DNA from: Pseudomonadota bacterium
Lineage (GTDB): Bacteria > Pseudomonadota > Alphaproteobacteria > Rhizobiales > Beijerinckiaceae
Assembly (NCBI GenBank): GCA_028876585.1
Contig: JAGWRL010000110.1
Location: 1 to 20,808 of the forward strand
Direction of reading: 5' to 3'
Length of the DNA: 20,808 bases
In this document: piece after piece, positions 1-9,126 of the stretch
Layout of the letters: the number at the start of each line of letters is the position of its first letter
Numbering within the stretch: position 1 is the first letter of the stretch
Translations under genes and position numbers: made by a program
The notes under the pieces: generated by a model
Told to the model about the DNA's origin: nothing
The model's database searches: none
The model's input: only the letters and a program-made list of their open reading frames with translations

Positions 1-107
1 CCGATCACGGCCCCGCCCGCCGCGCCCTGCCCCTCGGGCGTGTTGCAACCCGCCAGCGACAGCGCCGTCGCGGCGACGAGCGCCAGACCGGTGACTTTGA
101 GCATCAT
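1..107 (-). CDS. small glycine-zipper-like lipoprotein, N-terminal part
   Basis: Only the first 35 residues are in the window; the gene continues past the left edge. It starts with two ATG codons (107 and 104), preceded by an AGGAGA Shine-Dalgarno about 8 bases upstream. The residues show a short basic n-region (MMLK), a hydrophobic stretch and a lipobox LAGC with Cys21, so this should be a signal-peptidase-II-processed lipoprotein. After the cysteine come NTPEGQGAAGGAVIG, the Gly/Ala-rich start typical of small alphaproteobacterial glycine-zipper lipoproteins. The lipoprotein call is read directly from the sequence. The glycine-zipper assignment is inferred from a few residues, and the specific function is unknown. 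Confidence 0.7.
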   Translation of the reverse strand, partial: MMLKVTGLALVAATALSLAGCNTPEGQGAAGGAVI

Positions 108-500
108 ATCCTTATCTCCTCCATACCCCGCGGCCCCCGCCTCGCAATCTCACGCAGCGCGAGCGGCCCCCGAACAGAACCGAAAACCTGACGACCGATC
201 GCTGAATATAGAATGAAGAAAGCGCTTCCGCCGTGATTAAATTGCAACGGAGGAAGACACCGTTTCGGCAACCCGTCGAATTATGCCGCAGCCCCGCCAC
301 GATCCGGCGCCGATGATGGCGAAATATCGGCATATTGCTTGCTTTATTACAGCAGACCCAACCGTTATTGCCATTGACGTTCGGGCTGCCGCGCCGCCGC
401 AAGAAGGGCTGGCGCCGGCGCGAAACTCCGTGTATGAGCGCGCCATCTTTCCCCCGGTTCGGCGCCGCCGTCGGACCGGGCGTTTTTGTTGGAGACTTCG
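108..500. other. intergenic region between divergent lipoprotein gene and rpmF
   Basis: This 393-base stretch must carry divergent promoters. Around 200-380 it is clearly less GC-rich than the rest of the window. On the minus strand a CTATAT hexamer (211 down to 206) resembles an alphaproteobacterial -10 about 100 bases before the lipoprotein start, but I see no convincing -35 at 16-18 bases. On the plus strand ATTGACG (373-379) resembles a -35 without a matching -10. An open frame from 283 that runs into rpmF in another frame has no ribosome binding site, so I do not call it a gene. Confidence 0.4.
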
Positions 501-692
501 ATGGCTGTTCCTAGACGCAAAACCTCCCCCTCGCGCCGCGGCATGCGCCGCTCGGCGGATGCGATCAAGGCCCCTACCTATGTCGAGGATAAGGATTCGG
601 GCGAGCTGCGCCGGCCGCACCACGTCGACCTGAAGACCGGCATGTACAAGGGCCGTCAGGTTCTCAAGCCGAAGACCGTCACCGAAGCCTGA
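501..692 (+). CDS. rpmF: 50S ribosomal protein L32
   Basis: This encodes a 63-residue protein that is an essential structural component of the large ribosomal subunit. The N-terminus [20 protein letters not shown] is the bacterial L32 signature, and the body (Tyr at about 29, then a GELRRPHH segment and a conserved GMYKGRQVL end) matches the alphaproteobacterial form. No CxxC zinc pair is present, so this is the zinc-free type. The start at 501 is preferred over an in-frame codon at 486 because GGAGA lies at 491-495, correctly spaced, and because homologues start with MAVP. It appears monocistronic and ends just before a strong intrinsic terminator. Confidence 0.97.
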   Translation: MAVPRRKTSPSRRGMRRSADAIKAPTYVEDKDSGELRRPHHVDLKTGMYKGRQVLKPKTVTEA

Positions 693-709
693 GGTTTCCA
701 ACGGCGGCA

Positions 710-754
710 AAAAAGCCCGCGCGGCGCGCTTCTGGCGCGCCGCGCGGGCTTTTT
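710..754. terminator. perfect bidirectional intrinsic terminator
   Basis: Two perfectly complementary 20-base arms (710-729 and 735-754) flank a TTCTG loop. Each arm has an A5/T5 end outside a GC-rich core of 15 bp, so the hairpin is followed by a T run on both strands. It lies 17 bases after the rpmF stop and 6 bases after the stop of the leftward PHP gene (761), so it can stop transcription from both sides. Called from sequence alone. Confidence 0.93.
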
Positions 755-760
755 GCGTAT

Positions 761-1702
761 CTAGTCCTCGAGCTGATCGACCCAGATTGGGTTGGTCCAG
801 GCGCGCCGCCCGGCCGCGTCGATGACGACGATGCGGAACCACGCCATCGCGGCGGCCTCGCTCCAGGCCCGCTGCGCCGCGGCGGCGACTTCCAGCGTCG
901 CCCCGGTCATTTGCCGCCCGATCCGCGAAATCGCGCGCGACGTGCCGGTGACGAGCGCGATGGCGTCGACCGGCGAGCAGGCGACCGTCACCTCGTCGCG
1001 GCGCACATCGACATCGAGCAGCCGCGGCCCCTGGCTGGCGTAGAACTGGCCCGCCTTCAGCGCCGCCAATAGCGCCTCGGGCGCGAGACTTTCCGCCTTC
1101 ACCTCGACGAAGCCGCCGAAGGCGTCGTGGTCGCCGTGGCGGAAATGCGCGTCGTCGGTGGCGATCGCGCTCAGCCGCCGTCCTTCGTTGCAAAGCTGAT
1201 CGAGCAGGTAGAACCCGTCGCCGCGATCGGTCTCGACGGCGCTGCCGTGATTGTAGACTTCCACCGCATGCGCGGCGGCGAGCGCCCGGCCGTCGCCGAT
1301 CCGCAATTGCGACCAGGCGGGATGGGCGATGGCGACGAAGGCGCCGGCGTCGCGCGCCCGCTGCGCCAGTTGCGGGCCGGTTTCGCCGGGCCGCGCGGCG
1401 GGAAAATCGAGCGGCAGGCCGACGGCCAGAATATGCCAGAGTTCGCCGACCTCAGTGCCCATCGCGTGCAGTTCGGCGCCGATCAGCGTGGTGAAATTGT
1501 TGGCGCGAATCGCCCGCGTGTCGGTGATCGGCCAATCGTAGCGGGCGAGGAAATGGTCGGACAGTGCGATGAAATCGTAGCCGGCGCGCTTGTAGGCCGC
1601 GATCACCTGCTCCGGCGACAGCGCGCCGTCCGAACGAGTCGAGTGGGTGTGCAGATTGCCGCGCCAAAAACGACCGGACGTAGAGAACGGGGCGATTCGC
1701 AT
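761..1702 (-). CDS. PHP-domain metal-dependent phosphoesterase
   Basis: This 313-residue protein has an N-terminal PHP domain, the trinuclear-metal phosphoesterase fold. All expected ligand motifs are visible: HTH (His18, His20) with Asp25, LSDH (Asp49, His50), GAELH (Glu77, His79), AHP (His127) and TDDAH (Asp183, His186). The closest known types are stand-alone PHP phosphatases such as histidinol-phosphatase-like or 3',5'-nucleotide phosphatase-like enzymes; the substrate cannot be read from the sequence. Residues after about 220 form a C-terminal extension, probably a beta-rich domain. An ATG at 1738 would overlap the upstream Nudix gene; I prefer 1702 because the PHP strand begins soon after and the Nudix stop lies 10 bases upstream. 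The gene is probably translated from the same mRNA as the Nudix gene and ends at the shared terminator. Confidence 0.88.
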   Translation of the reverse strand: MRIAPFSTSGRFWRGNLHTHSTRSDGALSPEQVIAAYKRAGYDFIALSDHFLARYDWPITDTRAIRANNFTTLIGAELHAMGTEVGELWHILAVGLPLDFPAARPGETGPQLAQRARDAGAFVAIAHPAWSQLRIGDGRALAAAHAVEVYNHGSAVETDRGDGFYLLDQLCNEGRRLSAIATDDAHFRHGDHDAFGGFVEVKAESLAPEALLAALKAGQFYASQGPRLLDVDVRRDEVTVACSPVDAIALVTGTSRAISRIGRQMTGATLEVAAAAQRAWSEAAAMAWFRIVVIDAAGRRAWTNPIWVDQLED

Positions 1703-1712
1703 GTCGATCCGC

Positions 1713-2438
1713 TCACACCTCGTAATCGGCGCCGCCATAGCCGGCGTCGGGCGGGATCGACAGCCGGTAGCCGGTCGGCGTCTTGGTCGCGATCGGCTCG
1801 ATCGGCGTCACCCGACGCGCCGCCGCCGCCGCCACCGCGGCGCGGGCGGTCGGGCTGGCGCCGAGCAATTCGAGATTGAGCCGGGTCGGCAGCACCAGCG
1901 TCCGCAATCCCCGCGCCGCCTCGGCGAGCGCCTTGCGCGGCTCGATCCAGATCGAATCCACCGCCTCGCCGCCGTCATGCGCGGCCAGTTGGTCGGCAGG
2001 CGCCTCGGCGATGAAAAAACGGGTGTCGAAGCGTTTGGGCAGGATCGGCGGCGTGATCCAATGCGCGAACAAGGTCAGCGCGTCGAGCGCGGGCGCGAGA
2101 TTTTCCGCCGCCAGCCGCTCACGAAACGGCAGCGTCGAGGCGACGAGGGCGCCGCCGTCGCGCGGGCGGGCCAGCAGCACGCCGCATTCCTCGTAAGTTT
2201 CGCGGATCGCGGCGACGCGCGCGACCGCCTCGGCGTCGTCGCCCGCCAGTTCGCGATCCTCCGGCTCGGCCTTGCCGCCGGGAAACACCAGCGCGCCGGA
2301 GGCGAACTCGATTTTATGGTGGCGCACCACCATGAACACCTGCACCCCGTCCGGCCCGTCGCGCACCAGCAGTACGGTGGCGGCAAGCAGCGGCGCGACG
2401 AATTCGCCGCCTTCGGACGGTTTCATGGCGAGCGACAA
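1713..2438 (-). CDS. Nudix hydrolase, NUDT19/CoA-diphosphatase-like
   Basis: This 241-residue protein carries a Nudix box beginning FPGGK (Gly54-Gly55) and ending RETYEECG (Arg79 to Gly86, with the metal-binding Glu80, Glu83 and Glu84). The first glycine and the REXXEE half are farther apart than in the classical 23-residue box. Such an enlarged box is seen in the NUDT19/RP2-like group, whose studied members hydrolyse CoA and acyl-CoA diphosphates. The exact substrate here is an inference. A GGAG sits 6 bases before a TTG codon at 2438, but 18 bases before the next ATG (2426), so I take TTG as the start. It lies 63 bases after ppdK and 10 bases before the PHP gene, probably in one transcript. 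Confidence 0.88.
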   Translation of the reverse strand: MSLAMKPSEGGEFVAPLLAATVLLVRDGPDGVQVFMVVRHHKIEFASGALVFPGGKAEPEDRELAGDDAEAVARVAAIRETYEECGVLLARPRDGGALVASTLPFRERLAAENLAPALDALTLFAHWITPPILPKRFDTRFFIAEAPADQLAAHDGGEAVDSIWIEPRKALAEAARGLRTLVLPTRLNLELLGASPTARAAVAAAAARRVTPIEPIATKTPTGYRLSIPPDAGYGGADYEV

Positions 2439-2501
2439 GGGCGGCTCCTGGCATTAGCGACGGCCGGCGGCTCGATCGCCGCCCGCCCCGACACGTTGAA
2501 T

Positions 2502-5183
<2,682 letters not shown>

Positions 5184-5213
5184 GCGATGCTCCAGATGTC
5201 AGCCGCCCGCACT

Positions 5214-5783
5214 TCAGCGATGCGCGCGCAACCCAATGGCGAAGGAAACCCAGCCCGCGCCGTGGAACAGCAGGTCCACGCCGAGCAAAGTGCCCAGGAC
5301 ATAGAGGCTCGACAGGGGCCAATGCATGACGATGATCAAGCCGAGCAGAAAAGTCACCAGGCAGCCGAGCCACACCAGGCTGCGGCGCGGCCCCGAAGGA
5401 AGCTGGAAGCCGAGATAGGCGCGCACGAGCGCCGCCGCGATCAGCCCCGCCCCGATCATCAGCGTCAGGATCGCCGACGCCGCGAGCGGGTTCAGCATGC
5501 AGAACACGCCGGCGCCGATATAAAGCACGCCGCCGAGCACCCAGAAGAAAAAGGCGCGCCACGAGCGCGCGTGCATGCCGACGCCGATCTCCGCCGCGCC
5601 GGCCACCAGGAACAATACGCCGTTCAGCGTCACCATCGCCAGCGTCGACCAGAAGGCGAAGCTCAGCGAAGCGGCGCCGAGAAACATCAGCAGCAAGCCG
5701 AACGCGAGGATGGCGCCCCATTTGGCGCGCAGACGATGGATCGCATCGCCGAGGCTATGCGAAGACGGAATGGCGTCGCTCAC
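5214..5783 (-). CDS. HdeD-family (DUF308) inner-membrane protein
   Basis: This 189-residue protein has about six predicted membrane segments, arranged as three helical hairpins with the repeating AGxxxxxxG pattern of the DUF308/HdeD family. In Escherichia coli, HdeD contributes to acid resistance at high cell density; the molecular activity is not established. The start is GTG at 5783, supported by GGAGG nine bases upstream. The gene follows hrcA by 54 bases and precedes ppdK by 30 bases, so it may be read through from the hrcA promoter. I see no promoter of its own in the 54-base gap. Family assignment is firm. The stress role is carried over from relatives. Confidence 0.88.
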   Translation of the reverse strand: MSDAIPSSHSLGDAIHRLRAKWGAILAFGLLLMFLGAASLSFAFWSTLAMVTLNGVLFLVAGAAEIGVGMHARSWRAFFFWVLGGVLYIGAGVFCMLNPLAASAILTLMIGAGLIAAALVRAYLGFQLPSGPRRSLVWLGCLVTFLLGLIIVMHWPLSSLYVLGTLLGVDLLFHGAGWVSFAIGLRAHR

Positions 5784-5837
5784 GGGCGTAAACCTCCGCT
5801 GATGGGTGCGCGTTCGTCGCCGGACTGGTGGGGATTG

Positions 5838-6920
5838 TCAACGTCCGCGCCGCAAATCGCCAAGAAGCTGCGCCGCATATTCGACCATCGGCACGATGCG
5901 GCCGTAGTTCAACCGGGTCGGCCCGATCACGCCGAGCACGCCGGCGATGCGCTTGTCGGCGCCGCGCAGCGGCGCGGCGATCATCGACGAACCCGACAGC
6001 GAGAACAGCTTGTTCTCCGAGCCGATGAAGATCTTCACGCCCTCGCCGTTCTCCGCCCGATGCAGCAGATCGATCACGTCGGTCTGGGTTTCCAGATCGG
6101 CGAACAATAGCCGGATGCGTTCGAGGTCCATCGCCTCGCTGGTCGCGCCGATCAGATTGGCCTGGCCGCGCACGATGAGTTGCTGGCGCGAGCCGCCCGC
6201 CCCGGCCCAGAACGCCAGGCCCGCGTCCACCAGCCCGGCCGCGAGTTCGTCGATCTCGTTGCGGGCGGCGTCGCGCGCCTGCTCGATCTTGGCCCGCGCC
6301 TCGGCCAGCGTGCCGCCGCGCGCCTGCGCGTTCAGGTAATTGCCGGCTTCGACCAGGGCGGAAGCGGAGATGCCGGCGGGAATGGCGACGATGCGGTTCT
6401 CGACCGCGCCGTCCTCGTCGACCATCACCGCGAGCGCCTTCTCCGCCTCGACGCGCACGAATTCGATGTGGCGCAGCCGCAGGTCGTCCTTGGTCGTCAG
6501 CACCAATCCGGCGCCGTTGGTGAGGTTGGAGAGCAGCGTGGTGGTGCGGGTCAGCGCGTTCTCGTAGCCGCCCTCCGCCGCCTCGCGCGCCTGCCGCTCG
6601 ATGCGCACGCGCTCCTCGTCGCCCAGCCCGCCGAATTCGAGCAGCGCGTCGACATAGAAGCGCAGGCCGCCATGGGTCGGCAGCCGGCCGGCGCTGGTGT
6701 GCGGCGCGTAGATCAGGCCAAGCTCTTCGAGATCCTGCATCACATTGCGAATAGAGGCCGGCGACAGCGTCATCGGCAACAGCCGCGACAGGCTGCGCGA
6801 GCCCACCGGCTCGCCGCTCGCAAGGTAGGATTCCACGATGCGACGAAAGATTTCGCGCGATCTGGCGTCAAGAGCCGCGAGCGCGCTCGGCTCCGGCATA
6901 CGATCCAAAGGTCCGGACAT
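5838..6920 (-). CDS. hrcA: heat-inducible transcription repressor HrcA
   Basis: This 360-residue repressor binds CIRCE operators and holds down groESL and dnaK-type chaperone genes, with GroEL tuning its activity. The N-terminal winged helix is clear (SREIFRRIVESYLASGEPVGS, followed by an LSPASIRNVMQDLEELG recognition segment), then the GRLPTHGGLRFYVD signature, a GAF-like dimerisation part, and the conserved C-terminal IGPTRLNYGRIVPMVEYAA. Length matches the family. The frame is open to 7028; I start at 6920 because the region upstream is basic and unlike HrcA, though no strong Shine-Dalgarno decides it. No CIRCE sequence is visible nearby. grpE and dnaK, its frequent neighbours, are absent, and the next genes are hdeD-like and ppdK. 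Confidence 0.95.
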   Translation of the reverse strand: MSGPLDRMPEPSALAALDARSREIFRRIVESYLASGEPVGSRSLSRLLPMTLSPASIRNVMQDLEELGLIYAPHTSAGRLPTHGGLRFYVDALLEFGGLGDEERVRIERQAREAAEGGYENALTRTTTLLSNLTNGAGLVLTTKDDLRLRHIEFVRVEAEKALAVMVDEDGAVENRIVAIPAGISASALVEAGNYLNAQARGGTLAEARAKIEQARDAARNEIDELAAGLVDAGLAFWAGAGGSRQQLIVRGQANLIGATSEAMDLERIRLLFADLETQTDVIDLLHRAENGEGVKIFIGSENKLFSLSGSSMIAAPLRGADKRIAGVLGVIGPTRLNYGRIVPMVEYAAQLLGDLRRGR

Positions 6921-6995
6921 GACGCCAATGTGGCGAGACATCGGCCGCGGCGCAAGCACGACCTTGGGACGGCGCCGGCGCAATCGACAAGCCGC

Positions 6996-7019
6996 GGCGC
7001 CAGACCTAAATCTGGCGCC
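6996..7019. promoter_or_regulatory. perfect inverted repeat abutting the SRAP start codon
   Basis: GGCGCCAGA (6996-7004) and TCTGGCGCC (7011-7019) are exact reverse complements around a CCTAAA spacer, ending one base before the ATG at 7021. In RNA this would be a 9-bp hairpin at the place where a ribosome binding site is expected, and no Shine-Dalgarno is visible. In DNA it could be an operator. A weak promoter reading (TCGACA 6984-6989, 16 bases, CTAAAT 7006-7011) would place the -10 inside the repeat and make the mRNA nearly leaderless. The repeat is certain; its role is inferred. Confidence 0.55.
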
Positions 7020-7020
7020 C

Positions 7021-7686
7021 ATGTGCAATCTCTATTCGCTGTCCAAGGGGCAGCAGGCGATTCGCGAGCTCGCCGGCGCGATGCGCGATTCGACCGGCAA
7101 CCTGCCGATCCTGCCCGGAATCTTCCCCGATTACGCCGCCCCGATCGTGCGCAACGGCGCGGACGGCGAGCGCGAACTCGTCCTCGCCCGCTGGGGCATG
7201 CCGACGCCGCCCTTCGCCCTGAAAGGCCGCAACAGCGATCCCGGCGTCACCAATGTGCGCAACGCCGCCTCACCGCACTGGCGGCGCTGGCTCGGTCCCG
7301 AAAACCGCTGCGTCGCGCCGTTCACTTCCTTCAGCGAAAACGAGGTTTTGGCCGACGGCTCGCGCCCGCCCGTCTGGTTCGCGCTCGACGACAGCCGGCC
7401 GCTGGCGTTCTTCGCCGGCGTCTGGACGCGCTGGACCTCGGTGCGCAAGGTGAAGGAGGGCGAGACCACCAACGACCTGTTCGCTTTCCTGACCGCCGAG
7501 CCGAACGCCGTTGTCGCGCCGATCCATCCCAAGGCGATGCCGGTCATCCTGACGACGCGGGCCGAGATCGACCTTTGGCTCACCGCGCCGATCAAGGAGG
7601 CCCTATCGCTGCAAAAACCCTTGCCGGACAACGCCTTGCGCATTGTCGCGCGCGGCCAGAAGCAGGACGGGCCGGCCGGGGTCTAG
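7021..7686 (+). CDS. yedK: SRAP-domain protein (YedK/HMCES-like abasic-site sensor)
   Basis: This 221-residue protein belongs to the SOS-response-associated peptidase family. After removal of Met1, Cys2 forms a stable thiazolidine link to abasic sites in single-stranded DNA, protecting replication forks. The expected active residues are present: Cys2 in MCNLYS, Asn78 in the TNVRN segment, Glu106 in SFSENE (the common GFYEW motif is altered) and His169 in IHPKAMPVIL. The start at 7021 is fixed because Cys must be residue 2. An upstream in-frame extension to 6838 overlaps hrcA and is not real. The gene is divergent from hrcA and lies behind the inverted repeat at 6996-7019. Some SRAP genes are SOS controlled, but I do not see a clear LexA box. 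Confidence 0.93.
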   Translation: MCNLYSLSKGQQAIRELAGAMRDSTGNLPILPGIFPDYAAPIVRNGADGERELVLARWGMPTPPFALKGRNSDPGVTNVRNAASPHWRRWLGPENRCVAPFTSFSENEVLADGSRPPVWFALDDSRPLAFFAGVWTRWTSVRKVKEGETTNDLFAFLTAEPNAVVAPIHPKAMPVILTTRAEIDLWLTAPIKEALSLQKPLPDNALRIVARGQKQDGPAGV

Positions 7687-7693
7687 CCCGTTG

Positions 7694-7948
7694 TCACCGC
7701 CGCGCCGGGCGCGGTTGCGCGGGTTGGCCGGCGCAGGTGGTGCGCGGACCCTCGCGGCCGTTGAAGGTCTGGGTGCATTGCTGTTGCGCCGCCGCGCTAT
7801 TGGCCGCGCCGGCGCCGATCGCGCCGCTGGCGGCTTCCGGGGCGCTCAACACGCCGGGTCCGCCGAACGGGGCCATGAATTGCGCGCGCGCCGGGGCGCA
7901 AATGAGCGTCAGTGTGACGATGACGCCTAGCCACCAGCCTGTTCGCAC
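7694..7948 (-). CDS. small secreted hypothetical protein
   Basis: This 84-residue protein starts at a GTG (7948) that has GGGAGG about five bases upstream. It begins with a clear Sec signal peptide: MRTGWW, a hydrophobic core, and an ARAQ cleavage site after residue 22. The mature part is Ala/Gly/Pro-rich, with two cysteines in a CTQTFNGREGPRTTC segment that could form one disulfide, and a basic end. I do not recognise a named family. It lies 88 bases downstream of prfA on the same strand, and its stop is 7 bases from the stop of the convergent SRAP gene. A -10-like AATATAG is visible in the 88-base gap, so it may have its own promoter. Confidence 0.7.
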   Translation of the reverse strand: MRTGWWLGVIVTLTLICAPARAQFMAPFGGPGVLSAPEAASGAIGAGAANSAAAQQQCTQTFNGREGPRTTCAGQPAQPRPARR

Positions 7949-8036
7949 GATGGCCTCCCTCGATCTCTCGCCCGGCTTCGAGGCGGAATTCTATATTCGA
8001 CTTGTGTCCATTGCGTGATCGGCGGCGCGCTTAAAC

Positions 8037-9113
8037 TCAACCTTCCGCCTGCTCGGCGAGCAGCCGCGCCTGCCGGTCGGCGGCGAGCGCGTCGATCACC
8101 TCGTCGAGCCCCTCGCCCTCCATCAGGCGGTCGAGCGAATAGAGCGTCAGGTTGATGCGATGGTCGGTCATCCGCGATTGCGGGAAATTATAGGTGCGGA
8201 TTTTCTGCGAGCGGTCGCCCGAGCCGACTTGTTCGCGCCGCTGGTGCGAGCGCTCGGCGTCGGCCCGCTCCCGCTCGCCGTCGAGAATGCGCGAGCGCAG
8301 CAGCGACATCGCGCGGGCGCGGTTCTTATGCTGCGAGCGCTCCGCCTGCACCGCGACGACGATGCCGGTCGGCAGATGGGTGATGCGGATCGCCGATTCG
8401 GTCTTGTTGACGTGCTGGCCGCCGGCGCCGCCGGCCCGCATGGTGTCGATCTTGAGATCGCCGTCCTTGATCTCGACGTCGATCTCGCGCGCCTCGGGCA
8501 TCACCGCCACCGTCGCGGCGGAGGTGTGGATGCGCCCCTGCGTTTCGGTGGCGGGCACCCGCTGCACGCGATGCACGCCGCTTTCGTATTTGAGCCGCGC
8601 ATAGGCGCCGCGCCCGGCGACCTCGGCGATGATCTCCTTGTAGCCGCCCGCCGTCCCCTCGCTCATGGACAGCACTTCGACCTTCCAGCCGCGCGCTTCG
8701 GCGTATTTGGCGTACATGCGGAACAGGTCGCCGGCGAACAGCGCCGCCTCGTCGCCGCCGGTGCCGGCGCGCACTTCGAGAATGACGTTGCTTTCGTCGG
8801 CCGCGTCCTTCGGCAGCAGCGCCAGACGAATGTCGCCGGTCATCGCCGCGATGGCGGCGTCGGCCTCCTCGACCTCGGCGGCCGCGATCTCGCGCATGTC
8901 GGCCTCCAAAGCGGGATCGGCGAGCATGGCTTCGAGGTCGGCGCGCTCGCGTTGCTTGGCGCGCAGCGCCCGGATCGAATCGGCGAGCGGTTCGAGATCG
9001 GAATATTCGCGCGAAATGTCGCCATAGTCCGATCCGCTCGCGCCCTGGCCAAGGCGATGGCCAAGCTCCTCGTGGCGGCGCAGAATCGTGTCGAGATGGG
9101 CGTCGAGGTTCAT
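8037..9113 (-). CDS. prfA: peptide chain release factor 1
   Basis: This 358-residue factor recognises UAA and UAG in the ribosomal A site and triggers release of the nascent protein. The RF1-type codon-recognition tripeptide PAT is at residues 187-189, and the catalytic GGQ at 231-233, inside the usual [16 protein letters not shown] context. Length is normal. The start at 9113 follows the ptsP stop by 13 bases. No good Shine-Dalgarno is visible, so translation may depend on coupling to ptsP. The methyltransferase gene prmC, which often follows prfA and modifies the GGQ glutamine, is not downstream here; a small secreted-protein gene takes that place. Confidence 0.98.
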   Translation of the reverse strand: MNLDAHLDTILRRHEELGHRLGQGASGSDYGDISREYSDLEPLADSIRALRAKQRERADLEAMLADPALEADMREIAAAEVEEADAAIAAMTGDIRLALLPKDAADESNVILEVRAGTGGDEAALFAGDLFRMYAKYAEARGWKVEVLSMSEGTAGGYKEIIAEVAGRGAYARLKYESGVHRVQRVPATETQGRIHTSAATVAVMPEAREIDVEIKDGDLKIDTMRAGGAGGQHVNKTESAIRITHLPTGIVVAVQAERSQHKNRARAMSLLRSRILDGERERADAERSHQRREQVGSGDRSQKIRTYNFPQSRMTDHRINLTLYSLDRLMEGEGLDEVIDALAADRQARLLAEQAEG

Positions 9114-9126
9114 GGGGTGGGGCGCG

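Noticed and set aside
283..633. 116-codon plus-strand frame starting in the gap before rpmF
   Set aside because: It has no Shine-Dalgarno and its second half lies out of frame over rpmF.
2466..2483. GGCGGC/GCCGCC inverted repeat between ppdK and the Nudix gene
   Set aside because: It is only six base pairs with no T-tract, as expected by chance in GC-rich DNA, so it is not called a terminator.
5784..7020. CIRCE operator near hrcA
   Set aside because: I looked for TTAGCACTC-nine bases-GAGTGCTAA around hrcA and found nothing resembling it.
6180..8018. 612-codon plus-strand open frame over hrcA and the SRAP gene
   Set aside because: It overlaps two recognised genes in other frames. Its composition is typical of an antisense shadow.
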